A program made the position numbers and the translations under genes. Positions 1-7,660 of a stretch of 45,273 nt of DNA are shown here, one piece after another. The notes under the pieces are model-generated. The model was not told where the DNA came from and made no database searches. It worked only from the letters and a program-made list of their open reading frames with translations. Each line of letters opens with the position of its first letter. The stretch's first letter is position 1. Origin of the DNA: Actinomycetota bacterium (GTDB lineage Bacteria; Actinomycetota; Actinomycetes; Streptosporangiales; Streptosporangiaceae); NCBI GenBank assembly GCA_003168255.1, contig PMSU01000069.1, forward strand, positions 1 through 45,273, read 5' to 3'.

Positions 1-473
1 CACCGGGCGTTACGGACGATGTCCAGCACCCCGTGCGCCTCCGATGCGCCAAGCAGATACGGGTGGGTGCGGTCGGTGGTCCCTAGTCCCTCGTAGTCGG
101 TCATGGTCACCGCGTACCCCTGGCGCAGTAACGCGTTGAGCAGCGTCTGGGGATAGGCGTTCATCGGGTGGGCCTGTGAGCTGGGCTGGTCGCGGGACGG
201 CGCGCAGAGACTGGCGACGCCTACCGTGCCATGAGCCCAGCTGACCACGGGGTATCCGCCCGACGGAGGCGGCGTTGCGGGCAGGGCGATGATGCCGGAG
301 GTCGCGATGGGGTTGCCGCTCACATCTTGCGACTGGTACAAAACCAGCCAGTTGTCGCCATCTGTCAGTACCGCCGTCGGATTGTCGAGCGGGCGCTGGT
401 AAATCGGATCACCATGCTCGCCATCGACCGGCAGGTCGGGCGGTGTATAAAACGCATCACCGGACCGGGGCAT
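1..473 (-). CDS. Secretory lipase-family hydrolase, N-terminal part, cut by window edge, probably 5'-damaged
   Basis: Reading the reverse strand from an ATG at 473 gives an uninterrupted frame running off the left edge. It contains DAFYTPPDLPV, then GDPIYQRPL, GIIALPATPP, SWAHGTVGVASLCAP and TDYEGLGTTD. This is the N-terminal pattern of the fungal/actinobacterial secretory lipase family (LIP type, alpha/beta hydrolase). The catalytic Ser region would lie outside the window. The family is normally exported, yet no signal peptide precedes the conserved start: the frame is closed by a TAG a few codons upstream. In another frame, just upstream, a plausible linker (TVVDSAPVEDPPDNAP) runs into the same point, which suggests a frameshift that separated signal peptide from enzyme. 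It could be a pseudogene or a sequencing slip. The family call is firmer than the intactness. Confidence 0.6.
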   Translation of the reverse strand, partial: MPRSGDAFYTPPDLPVDGEHGDPIYQRPLDNPTAVLTDGDNWLVLYQSQDVSGNPIATSGIIALPATPPPSGGYPVVSWAHGTVGVASLCAPSRDQPSSQAHPMNAYPQTLLNALLRQGYAVTMTDYEGLGTTDRTHPYLLGASEAHGVLDIVRNAR

Positions 474-832
474 TGTCCGGCGGGTCTTCTACGGGCGCTG
501 AGTCGACCACGGTATGTCCTTCCACCCTCGAAGCCGGACCGGATCCTCCAAGATCGGCAGAACTCGTCTTGGACGGTGCCACGCCCAGCGATCGCCGGCA
601 GGACCGCGAAGCTCACGCAGGATGAAGGGCTCTATGTCCCGGTGAGGTCTGACGGGTTGTCGCAGACGTTGCGTTCGGTCTCGGTCCTGATCTGCCCTGC
701 CTGCCCTCTGATCTGAACACGGCCTGCGGGTCGGCGCAAGAAGGCTGCGTCAACGTATTGAAAGGTGACGAGTGCTACCGGATAGCCGGGATGTTCGGGC
801 CTGGTTTGGTGGTGCGCTGGGGGCCTTGTCGC
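474..832. other. Non-coding stretch with possible decayed lipase leader
   Basis: About 360 bases lie between the lipase fragment and the PhyH gene. Reverse-strand frames over 474-616 include a hydrophobic run (SFAVLPAIAG) and a linker-like segment that could be remnants of the lipase signal peptide. The forward frame over this stretch is rich in Arg and Pro and resembles no family. From about 620 to 832 I see nothing functional. Confidence 0.3.
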
Positions 833-1729
833 CTACAGGGCAGGCTGTGATGTCGCGAATATGGGCGGGGCGTTGCGATTGAGAGGCAGGTCGCGGCGGG
901 GGCCGTCGAACGACGGCAGGAGCGCGCCGAGCGCGGTGGCCGGGCGGGGCTCGTGGTCTTTCGGCAGCGCTGGATGGCTTATCAGGTGTCCGCGTATGTC
1001 GGCAGGCAGCTCGCTCCAGTGCGGGGTGAACGACAGCAGGACGCAGTCCCGGCGGTATTCGCCGGCGTTGGCGTGCGTGCCATGCAGCAGCCGGTAGTCA
1101 GTAACGACCGCATCTCCTGCACGCAACGCGAGCGTGACCTGTTCCGGCTGGTCGGTCATGGCGGCATTGTCGAGGTCGAGACCGGTCGATTCGTCGCTGT
1201 GGGCCTCGGGCAGCTTGCAATGCAAAGGCACGCTCGCCGCATGCGAGCCGGGCAGGATCCGAAGCGCGCCCGTCTCGGCTGTCGTGTCAGACAGGTAACA
1301 CAGGACCGCGATCTGCGGGGGATCTTGCTGGAAGGTGACTGGATGGTCCCAGGCCCACCAGTCTTGGTGCCACCACAGCGGCGGGCTGTGCGGATCTTTC
1401 ACACTCACGTAGCCGGAGATCCATCGCAGATCACGGGCGCCTGCCGCCCGGCCGATCCGGACGTGGCCGGCCAGAATGAGATTGACCAGTTCGTCGCCCC
1501 ATCGCAGCGGCACCAGGGTGTTGTTAGGGCGCTCGCACGAGATTCCGCTCGGGTTGCGTACGGCTCGCTCAGCAGCGATTCGGGCTCGTTGCAGCGGCTC
1601 AGCCACGAGCAGGCCGCGCAACACCACGAATCCTCTGCTCCTAAATTCGCAGGCCTGTCCAGGATCGTCCACGTTCGCCCATGTCACGACTGTCACGCCC
1701 GAACGATATCGCCGCCCCAGCCCGGACAT
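833..1729 (-). CDS. Phytanoyl-CoA dioxygenase (PhyH) family protein
   Basis: This is a 298-residue Fe(II)/2-oxoglutarate-dependent oxygenase of the PhyH superfamily. The iron ligands are visible as HQD in LWWHQDWWAWDHP in the middle of the protein and the distal His in LLHGTHANAGEYRRD; the Arg of YRRD is the expected 2-oxoglutarate anchor. Between them are the typical AVLCYLSDTT and GALRILPGSHAAS segments. Members hydroxylate small lipids, amino acids or natural-product intermediates, and the substrate cannot be told here. The chosen ATG opens MSGLGRRYRSG; the frame continues upstream without a start through a short segment that copies the N-terminus of the neighbouring GNAT gene (see the 30-bp repeat). 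It follows the GNAT gene on the same strand after a 126-base gap and may be transcribed with it. Confidence 0.85.
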   Translation of the reverse strand: MSGLGRRYRSGVTVVTWANVDDPGQACEFRSRGFVVLRGLLVAEPLQRARIAAERAVRNPSGISCERPNNTLVPLRWGDELVNLILAGHVRIGRAAGARDLRWISGYVSVKDPHSPPLWWHQDWWAWDHPVTFQQDPPQIAVLCYLSDTTAETGALRILPGSHAASVPLHCKLPEAHSDESTGLDLDNAAMTDQPEQVTLALRAGDAVVTDYRLLHGTHANAGEYRRDCVLLSFTPHWSELPADIRGHLISHPALPKDHEPRPATALGALLPSFDGPRRDLPLNRNAPPIFATSQPAL

Positions 1730-1756
1730 GGATCCGCCTACAGACGGCCGGTTGCG

Positions 1757-1786
1757 TAGTGGTAACGCAACGTATTCAACGGCGAC
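1757..1786. repeat. 30-bp direct repeat, copy 1 (copy 2 at 2411-2440)
   Basis: Compared by eye with 2411-2440, 28 of 30 bases match. In copy 2 the sequence encodes VAIEYVALPL in the N-terminus of the GNAT protein. Copy 1 encodes VAVEYVALPL on the same strand just upstream of the PhyH start, in an open frame without its own start codon. The two substitutions keep the peptide nearly unchanged, which suggests a coding remnant of a duplicated gene start and not a regulatory site. Confidence 0.7.
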
Positions 1787-1855
1787 CCATAGAGGGCTGG
1801 TCTTGTCCGAGACTCCGTGGTCTTGGCGGCTGGTGACCCGGGCACGTATCGGCAG

Positions 1856-2503
1856 CTACTGACCGGGGCGCTGCCAGTGGTAGCGGACGTCGGGGGCGCC
1901 TTCCTCGTTGTCACCCTCAGTGGTGGCGACAACAAGGAAGCCGTGCCGCTCGTAGAAGTTCCTGGCGCCCAGGTTCGCCTGGAATGTCCAGAGGTCGAGG
2001 GCGGCGCGGCGCTGCTTGGCGAGATCAACCAGCCGGGAGCCGAGGCCCCCGCCGGTCCACGCCGGGTCTACGTAGAGCTGCTCAAGCCAGTCTCCGCCGA
2101 GTGCCATGAGTGCGACGAGCTGACCCTGCGATGCGACGACCCATAGTTCCTGCGAGGGGAACAAGACGGTCTCGAAATATGCCCTGACCTCGTCGTCGCT
2201 ATGGACGGGCGGCGGGATCTGCGGAACCGACGCCCGGCGAGCCCGCAGCCAGAGGTCTGCGGCGGAGCGTACCTCGCCGGGACGAGCTCGTCGCGGTGTC
2301 AGGTCAGCGAGGGATTCCGCGGTGTCGTTCACTCTCGCATCGTTCCATGTCGTGCTGCCGGACTGGGAGAAGCCTGCCGCCGCCAGCATCCTCGCTGCCC
2401 ATGGATCAGCTAGTGGTAACGCGACGTATTCAATGGCGACGAGTACTGCCGGACTGATCACCGGGCGCTCACCCGGGTGGGGGCTGCTGGCTGGCGTCGT
2501 CAT
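1856..2503 (-). CDS. GNAT-family N-acetyltransferase
   Basis: A 215-residue protein whose C-terminal two thirds is a GNAT fold: the acetyl-CoA loop is seen in YVDPAWTGGGLGSRLVD, followed by NLGARNFYERHGF, the usual alpha-4/beta-6 region. The first ~65 residues (with VAIEYVALPLADPWAARML) precede the GNAT domain and are of unknown role. The start overlaps the last 35 bases of the upstream ATPase gene on the same strand, so the two are probably co-transcribed and translationally coupled. The acceptor substrate is unknown. A shorter form starting at an internal Met is possible, but the overlap arrangement favours the start given. Confidence 0.8.
   Translation of the reverse strand: MTTPASSPHPGERPVISPAVLVAIEYVALPLADPWAARMLAAAGFSQSGSTTWNDARVNDTAESLADLTPRRARPGEVRSAADLWLRARRASVPQIPPPVHSDDEVRAYFETVLFPSQELWVVASQGQLVALMALGGDWLEQLYVDPAWTGGGLGSRLVDLAKQRRAALDLWTFQANLGARNFYERHGFLVVATTEGDNEEGAPDVRYHWQRPGQ
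2411..2440. repeat. 30-bp direct repeat, copy 2, inside the GNAT gene
   Basis: Partner of 1757-1786, with two mismatches. Here it is coding and gives residues VAIEYVALPL of the GNAT protein. Confidence 0.7.
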
Positions 2504-3248
2504 CGAGCAGGTGGCGGAAGTAGGAGCCGGGCTCGGCGAGGAAGCGGCGCCAGGCGCTGACGAGGTGGAGTTCTTCCCACTGGGCGGGGCGGATGCCCCA
2601 GTCGCCTAGTTCCAGGATGCTGGCGCCGGGAACGGCGGCGAGGATGGGTGAGTGGGTGGCGATGATGGCCTGGGAGCCTTCGGCCGCCAGATCGTGCAGC
2701 AGGGCGGCCAGCCCGAGGCAGGCGGTGAACGACAGCGGGGCGTCGGGCTCGTCCATCAGGTAAAAGCCCGGCTGGTTCACCCGGGTGCGCAGGATCTCCA
2801 GGAAGCCCTCGCCGTGGCTGAGCTCGTGGAACCGCTCCTGGTGCCCGCCGTGGTTGTCTTCAAGGTAGCTGTAGAGGCTGTGCATAGTGTCGGCGCGCAG
2901 GAAGTAGGACCAGCGGGGCCGGGCAGGTCCGCGCTCGACGATCAGGTGCGGCCCCAGTCCTGGCTCGCTGCCGCCGGTCCTGAACAGCGCTGCCTGGGCC
3001 GACCCGCCCTGCGGGTTCAGTCCGCAGGCCTCGGCCAGCATCTCCACGATGGTGGACTTGCCGGACCCGTTCTCGCCGACCAGGAACGTCAGGCCCGCAG
3101 GCAGCGGCAGGCCCTCGGCCAGCACCTGGTCCACCGCCGGGACCGTCGCGGGCCACCGGGAGGGATCCACGGGAGTAGCCCGGTCGTGACGGACCAGGCG
3201 GACGGTGCGGCTGTCCGCTTCCCATCCCGCCTCGCTGCCGCTGGCCAC
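2469..3248 (-). CDS. Stand-alone ABC/RecF-like AAA ATPase
   Basis: A 259-residue soluble ATPase with the full ABC-type motif set. Walker A is GENGSGKST (about residues 58-66), a degenerate signature is LSHGEG, Walker B is FYLMDEPDAPLS, and the switch His is in IATHSPIL. There are no membrane segments and no long coiled coil. This fits the small predicted-ATPase group (COG3910-like), not transporters or SMC proteins. Function in this group is poorly known; some members sit in defence or stress contexts. The 3' end overlaps the GNAT gene by 35 bases, suggesting a two-gene unit. The gene is transcribed away from a decayed aminopeptidase fragment. Confidence 0.8.
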   Translation of the reverse strand: MASGSEAGWEADSRTVRLVRHDRATPVDPSRWPATVPAVDQVLAEGLPLPAGLTFLVGENGSGKSTIVEMLAEACGLNPQGGSAQAALFRTGGSEPGLGPHLIVERGPARPRWSYFLRADTMHSLYSYLEDNHGGHQERFHELSHGEGFLEILRTRVNQPGFYLMDEPDAPLSFTACLGLAALLHDLAAEGSQAIIATHSPILAAVPGASILELGDWGIRPAQWEELHLVSAWRRFLAEPGSYFRHLLDDDASQQPPPG

Positions 3249-3286
3249 ACGCCCATCATGCCGTGTTCACTCAACTGCTCGGCCGG

Positions 3287-3431
3287 GCTGAGACGGCTCC
3301 AGCATCGCCGCCTGTCCCGGGCCTGGCCGGACGCCGAGCTGCTGGTCATCCAGGATGCCGGTCACCTCGGCAACGAAACCTGGAAGCAGTACGTGTACGG
3401 GCGATCGACCGGTTCGCGGGCGCTAAGTCCC
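3287..3431 (+). pseudogene. C-terminal remnant of a prolyl aminopeptidase-like hydrolase
   Basis: The forward strand encodes LSRAWPDAELLVIQDAGHLG, which matches the segment carrying the catalytic His (DAGH) near the end of proline iminopeptidases. After TWKQY the frame shifts and resumes as VRAIDRFAGAK, the usual last helix of that family. No upstream domain, start or nucleophile elbow is present, because the region to the left belongs to the divergent ATPase gene. It is a short decayed tail. Confidence 0.6.
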
Positions 3432-3630
3432 TGATCGGCTACAACATGCATGTCAGGCTCGCTATCTGCACGAGCTACCTCAATTGCCCTGGTCACAGGA
3501 ACGCGCTAACCAGCAGACATGAGCTGGCCGGAGACCATCCGCCGCACCGCGTCGACCTGCAGGTCAGCCGCCACCGAGCGCTCAGGACCGAATACCTGCA
3601 CCTGATGCAATTCGTCGCACCCTAGTGCCG

Positions 3631-3644
3631 ATAATGTACATTAT
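3631..3644. promoter_or_regulatory. 14-bp AT-rich perfect palindrome
   Basis: ATAATGTACATTAT is identical to its reverse complement and stands in an AT-rich island inside GC-rich DNA. The shape (ATGT/ACAT half-sites) resembles operators of small dimeric repressors. No intact regulator or obvious promoter target is adjacent; the nearest downstream gene starts at 3833. The flanks 3432-3832 hold no supported gene. Confidence 0.35.
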
Positions 3645-3832
3645 GTTAAGTTAGATATCTGAGAGGGGTCTGGCGGTCCCTGCGTCGGCCCAGCGCCGCC
3701 CATTGTCCTCCGTTGAGCGTCAGATTGATGTAGCCGGGCGTCCATCGACCTTGCTGGAAAACGTTCACCGAGCTGGGGGGCAGGTGGCTTAGCATGACGG
3801 CATGAGACCGGACATGATGTGGCACAGGCGGC

Positions 3833-4330
3833 ATGCCTGAGCCGCGGGTTCGCTGGGTAGGTTCTGCGGCGGTCATCAGCCTGCTGTGCGTTGCCGGGGC
3901 TGGGAGCTACGCGCTGATTGGGAACCAGGGGCTGCCCACGTCGGTACCTTCATGTTCCTGGCCACTTCGCATACACGGTGAACCGGCCAGCGGGGAGGCC
4001 GGACTTGTCCGCTGCTATCTGCGAGCGCTCGCCGGGCGTGATGTCGCAGGCTTGGATGCGGTGGCCGACGATGACCCGCCCATCAGCATCACCGAAGCCG
4101 ACCTCACTCACTCGGCAGACGCGCGTGCTGGGCTAGCCACCGCCACGTTCACGCCGGACCCGGTCGACAGTGCGGATACGAGCCTGACGATCAGGTACGC
4201 CGATGGCGTCAGCGACGACAATCTCGAAATCCTGCTGGTCAATCCGCAATCAGCGAGTTCCTGGCGGCTCCGAATCGGATCCGCACTCAGCACAGGTGTC
4301 GGACCATCGCCGGCCAAGCAGGGAGGATGA
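3833..4330 (+). CDS. Membrane-anchored or secreted protein of unknown function
   Basis: A 165-residue protein starting MPEPRVRWVG, then a hydrophobic stretch (AAVISLLCVAGAGSYALI, about residues 12-29) that should act as a signal anchor or uncleaved signal peptide. The outer part has GEAGLVRCYLRALAGRD, a pattern seen at the start of NTF2-like exported domains, and a beta-rich C-terminus (TSLTIRYADG, NLEILLVNP, WRLRIG). I do not recognise a named family. Only a weak ribosome site (GGCGG) precedes the ATG. The GC usage and frame fit the neighbouring genes. Confidence 0.6.
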   Translation: MPEPRVRWVGSAAVISLLCVAGAGSYALIGNQGLPTSVPSCSWPLRIHGEPASGEAGLVRCYLRALAGRDVAGLDAVADDDPPISITEADLTHSADARAGLATATFTPDPVDSADTSLTIRYADGVSDDNLEILLVNPQSASSWRLRIGSALSTGVGPSPAKQGG

Positions 4331-4423
4331 GGTTTGCGGGAGCCAGACCGGGTCTCTGGCTGTGAGCAGGCATGCGTGAACTAGGCCCGTTCGTCGGCTT
4401 CCTGGTCCCGTCCGGCGAGGCTG

Positions 4424-4454
4424 TTGACGATCTATTCATTAATATGATATCATT
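4424..4454 (+). promoter_or_regulatory. Promoter with overlapping palindrome upstream of the small membrane protein
   Basis: TTGACG at 4424-4429 and TATCAT at 4448-4453 are separated by 18 bases and read toward the gene at 4498. The -10 element is embedded in the perfect palindrome ATGATATCAT (4445-4454), with a further TTGATAT to the right. A repressor bound there would block the polymerase directly. Confidence 0.45.
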
Positions 4455-4497
4455 TTGATATGCGACCGGGTAGCCGGCGGCGGCAGGAGGCGTCCCG

Positions 4498-4794
4498 ATG
4501 CACGCACCAGATGACAGCACCGCTCCCTCGCGTTCTGTCACCGTTATGAGGCGTCTGATCAGGCCCTGGGAGTCCCGGCACCTCCGTGCCGTCGCGGGCG
4601 TGCGCTTTGCCGCCGGCGGGTTTAATCTCGGCGTCGGCCTCGTTCTGCTCTCTCTCGGTCGCAGCGCGGGAACTGACCGAGAGCGGCGCAAATGCTACGG
4701 GTGGGCAGCGTGGTTCCTGGTGTCTGCGGCGTTGCAATTCTTGGGCGGCTATATGGATACGACTGTCGACCGCTCCGCACCTCCCCGAACCTGA
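4498..4794 (+). CDS. Small conserved membrane protein
   Basis: A 98-residue protein with a basic N-terminus (RRLIRPWESRHLRAVAGVR) and two hydrophobic helices (about AAGGFNLGVGLVLLSLG and CYGWAAWFLVSAALQFLGGY). The RPWESRHLRAVAGVR motif followed by paired helices is one I associate with small actinobacterial inner-membrane proteins of unknown role. A strong ribosome site (GCAGGAGG) sits 5-12 bases before the ATG, and a promoter/palindrome lies about 45 bases upstream. Confidence 0.7.
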   Translation: MHAPDDSTAPSRSVTVMRRLIRPWESRHLRAVAGVRFAAGGFNLGVGLVLLSLGRSAGTDRERRKCYGWAAWFLVSAALQFLGGYMDTTVDRSAPPRT

Positions 4795-5149
4795 GCCTGC
4801 GCTACTCGCACGGGCCTGGCGGGCGCTGGACGAGCTGGCGGGCTCTGCTGGCAGAGGAAGCTTCCGTTCTTCCGCTCTTCGGCTGTGGTTCCCGTTGCTG
4901 GTCTTCCGCGTCGGCCAGCCTCACATCACTGCGAAGGACTTTGCCGACTTCCCGACCCATCACCACGCGTGAACAGCTGGCCTTCCCCCGCCGATCTGGC
5001 GGATACCGCTGTACTGGAGCGACAAGAAACCTTCGATCCCGTCAAGGCCTGCCATCGCACCCATGTCGAAGAGCCCGACGGGGACATCTTCACTACGGGT
5101 GCAGGTCACTGATCGTCGTCCTCGTCCTTTGCGTGTCCTTGGTTTGCCG
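4795..5149. other. 355-base gap with no supported gene
   Basis: Several frames stay open here because of GC content, but none has a family signature, a good ribosome site or balanced composition. It separates the small membrane protein from the convergent DUF899 gene. Confidence 0.4.
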
Positions 5150-5914
5150 TCACTGGCTGTCGTACTCATCGTGGCGGCGGAACCAGAAGCCGGTCTCGTT
5201 GCGACCGAGTGGCGTACGGTCGAGCCACTGGTACATGCCCCAGATGCCGTCCACGCCGCGCTCGTACGCCGAGTAGGTGTGGTAGACGAGGCCGTCCTCG
5301 AGCGCGAATGCGCTCACGCCGGGTCCTTCTCTCCTGTACGTCGCCCAGTCCGTTTCAACGCGCGACGCGAACTCGTCGAGCCCGGAATTGTCCTGACCGG
5401 CCGGCGGCCGGAAGTCCATCGTGCGGAAGTTGTACTCGACCGCCCCCGACTCCCACTGCTCCTTGGTGTGCGCCACCCCGAAGTCGTAGTTGAAGTCGCT
5501 GCCGAACGAAGACGCCCAGGGGAAGCTCCAATCCATCCGCCGCTTGTACGCCTGCAGTTTCGCGAGCGGCGCCCGCGACACCGCGCAGAGGGTGACGTCG
5601 TGGTTCGCGAGGTGGACGACGGAGCCGTCGAAACCGTCCGCGATCGCCGAGCAGGACGGACACCCTGCCGTGTACTCGGGCCCGAACATGAAGTGATAGA
5701 TGAGCAGCTGCGAGCGTCCATTGAAGAGATCGGCGAGGGACGCTGTGCCCTCGTTGGTCTCGAAGCGGTACTTCTTGTCGATGCGAACCCAGGGCAGCTC
5801 CTGCCGCCGCCGCGCCAGTTCGTCGCCGCGCCGCGTCAACGCTTTCTCCGCCTCGAGCAGCTCCAGCCGGGCCGCAAGCCACTCTTCACGTGTTCCGGTC
5901 TCGTGAGCGGTCAT
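5150..5914 (-). CDS. DUF899 (thioredoxin-like) family protein
   Basis: A 254-residue cytoplasmic protein of the DUF899 family, a thioredoxin-fold group. The start has EEWLAARLELLEAEKALTRR, then LPWVRIDKKYRFETNEG. The core YHFMFGPEYTAGCPSCSAIAD holds a CxxC pair in the thioredoxin position. It ends with GMYQWLDRTPLGRNE, as is usual. Members are predicted to handle thiol or peroxide chemistry, but no reaction is established. A purine-rich ribosome site (AGAAGGAG) precedes the ATG. The DUF2182 gene lies 60 bases upstream on the same strand, so the two may share a transcript. Confidence 0.9.
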   Translation of the reverse strand: MTAHETGTREEWLAARLELLEAEKALTRRGDELARRRQELPWVRIDKKYRFETNEGTASLADLFNGRSQLLIYHFMFGPEYTAGCPSCSAIADGFDGSVVHLANHDVTLCAVSRAPLAKLQAYKRRMDWSFPWASSFGSDFNYDFGVAHTKEQWESGAVEYNFRTMDFRPPAGQDNSGLDEFASRVETDWATYRREGPGVSAFALEDGLVYHTYSAYERGVDGIWGMYQWLDRTPLGRNETGFWFRRHDEYDSQ

Positions 5915-5974
5915 TGTTTCTCTCCTTCTTATCGTTACAAGAGCTTGGCGTGACCCCCGGCGCCGATGACGTCC

Positions 5975-6682
5975 TCACATCGGTGGCGTGAGTCCGGGAA
6001 CCGACGAGGGCGCGATGACGATCAGTAGTCCAAGTCCGACGATTGCCAGCGCCAGCGGCACATCGACGGCGGCTTTCGCGGGCAGGAGCTTCTGGGCGAT
6101 GACGGGGACGGCGATCACGCACATCCAGATGACGCTCATGACACTCACCGCCACCAGCACCACCATCAGTCCGATGCTCGATCCGACGCAGTACAGGCCG
6201 AACTCGAATCCAGAGCGCATGCCGGCGCGGCAGCAGCGGCGAGAGTGCCGCTTGACTGGGGTGAACTCGTAGATGCCTGCCGCGATGACGACCGCGCCCG
6301 CCGCGCTAGAGCCGTGCGGTCGGTACAGCGCGTACACGGCGACGCCTACGAGGGCCCAGACGGCCAGGTAGGACCCGACGAATGACGGCACGGAGCGCAG
6401 CCGACCACTGGCATGAACACGTCTCAGGACTGCCGGAGCCGCGCCCGGCAGCATCATCGCCGCCATCATCGACACCCACACGGCGACAAAGAACGCGAAC
6501 GAGCCGAGCCGGGTCGCAACGCCCATGTCCATCCCGTTCATCTGCCGGACCGCGACGACCCAGGATGCGGCGGCGAGCCCGAGCGTCGCCGTCAGCGCGG
6601 CTGCCGTCGCGGCTGTCCTAGCGCTCGTCATGGCGGCGGAGCGCTCTCGCGCAACCTGGAGAAGCTCCATCGGCTCCGCCAT
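5975..6682 (-). CDS. DUF2182 integral membrane protein
   Basis: Multi-spanning membrane protein of the DUF2182 family. The family hallmark VWVSMMAAMMLPGAAP is present, as are the PVKRHSRRCCR loop with paired cysteines and FGLYCVGSSIGLM. About six hydrophobic helices are seen. Family members are annotated as predicted metal-binding membrane proteins; the partner and substrate are unknown. I start at the ATG giving MAEPMELLQVARER. An in-frame start at 6799 would add 39 Cys/Pro-rich residues with no membrane character and is less likely. It lies between the SDR gene and the DUF899 gene on the same strand. Confidence 0.8.
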   Translation of the reverse strand: MAEPMELLQVARERSAAMTSARTAATAAALTATLGLAAASWVVAVRQMNGMDMGVATRLGSFAFFVAVWVSMMAAMMLPGAAPAVLRRVHASGRLRSVPSFVGSYLAVWALVGVAVYALYRPHGSSAAGAVVIAAGIYEFTPVKRHSRRCCRAGMRSGFEFGLYCVGSSIGLMVVLVAVSVMSVIWMCVIAVPVIAQKLLPAKAAVDVPLALAIVGLGLLIVIAPSSVPGLTPPM

Positions 6683-6819
6683 CAATCGAGTCCGTTCCTT
6701 GGAGGAATTCACTTCGATCCCCACTACATTGGATGGCACGGCCACCGCCGGTCGTATGGTTCCGACACACCCACATGAGCACGGCGATGGCCGACTCACG
6801 TCGCGGCCTTCGTCTTTGC

Positions 6820-7545
6820 TTATGCCTTGACAGGCTCTGCTGCCACGAGCGCCGAGAGCTGGCGCTCGAGCGCCTTGGTCGCACCGTTGTGCCAGCTCTC
6901 GGCCATGGACGCTGACATGGGATCGGGGAAGATGTCTTCCTCCCCGTTCTCCACTCCGTCGAAGATGGCTCGCGCGACGGACTCGGCAGAGGCCTTCGGT
7001 ATGTCGATGCCTCGGGACATATCGGTGTCCGTGGGGCCGGTCAGGACGGCATGTACCCGCACGCCCTGCCCAGCCAGAAGAGCGCGCAGCGATTGCGTCA
7101 GGGAGAACGCGGCCGCCTTTGAGATCGAGTAGGCCGGAATGACCGGCATGGGGGCGAATGCGTTCAACGACAGATTGTTGACGATGACTCCCCGGGAACC
7201 AGCCAGCAACGGCAGGAAAGCCTGGGTCACGCCATAGGCGCCGAAAAGGTTGACAGCGAGGTGCTGCTCGAGCACGGCACGATCGCTGAGGTCATCGTAA
7301 AGCGCCACTCCAGCGTTATTGATGAGGATATCGAGAGAGTCGATTCTCTCGACAGCTGCCTGAATCTGCGCAGCATCGGTCACGTCCAGGATCAGGGGCG
7401 TGACGCGCTTATCGGAGTGGGCCAGGGGCTGGCGCGCACCGGCATACACCCGCTTCGCGCCCCTCCTCAGGGCTTCCTCGACCAGCGCCTGCCCGATGCC
7501 GCGATTGGCACCGGTTACCAGAACTGCCGTGTCTGCGATTGTCAT
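6820..7545 (-). CDS. Short-chain dehydrogenase/reductase
   Basis: A 241-residue classical SDR. The nucleotide-binding loop is TGANRGIG, NNAG follows beta-4 (ILINNAGVALYDD), and the catalytic Tyr/Lys are in PAYSISKAAAF with Ser in NNLSLNAF. The C-terminus (GPTDTDMSRG) fits oxidoreductases of small ketones or alcohols. The absence of an acidic residue at the end of beta-2 (YAGARQP) suggests NADP(H). A good ribosome site (AGGAGGG) precedes the ATG, and a GC-rich palindrome lies 19-31 bases upstream. Confidence 0.9.
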   Translation of the reverse strand: MTIADTAVLVTGANRGIGQALVEEALRRGAKRVYAGARQPLAHSDKRVTPLILDVTDAAQIQAAVERIDSLDILINNAGVALYDDLSDRAVLEQHLAVNLFGAYGVTQAFLPLLAGSRGVIVNNLSLNAFAPMPVIPAYSISKAAAFSLTQSLRALLAGQGVRVHAVLTGPTDTDMSRGIDIPKASAESVARAIFDGVENGEEDIFPDPMSASMAESWHNGATKALERQLSALVAAEPVKA

Positions 7546-7563
7546 AACACCCTCCTAGATAGT

Positions 7564-7576
7564 GCGGACCGTCCGC
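7564..7576. promoter_or_regulatory. Palindrome in the SDR promoter
   Basis: GCGGAC and GTCCGC flank a single base, directly upstream of the SDR ribosome site. Such odd dyads are typical TetR-family operators. A broken TetR gene lies about 1 kb to the right (8617-9010), but a link between them is only a guess. Confidence 0.35.
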
Positions 7577-7614
7577 GGACTGCGGAAGCCCGGTAGCGCC
7601 CATCTCTGTGTTCG

Positions 7615-7634
7615 CGATCGCCGAGAGGCGATCG
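7615..7634 (-). terminator. Hairpin downstream of the ArsR/AHSA1 pair
   Basis: CGATCGCC and GGCGATCG are perfect 8-bp arms around a GAGA loop, 27 bases past the ArsR stop on the reverse strand. No T-run follows, as is common in actinomycetes. Confidence 0.5.
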
Positions 7635-7660
7635 AGCCGGCCGGTCCCAGCCGCGTCAGG

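Noticed and set aside
231..716. 161-codon forward frame at the left end
   Set aside because: Arg-rich, no motif; the reverse frame 1-473 has clear lipase-family motifs.
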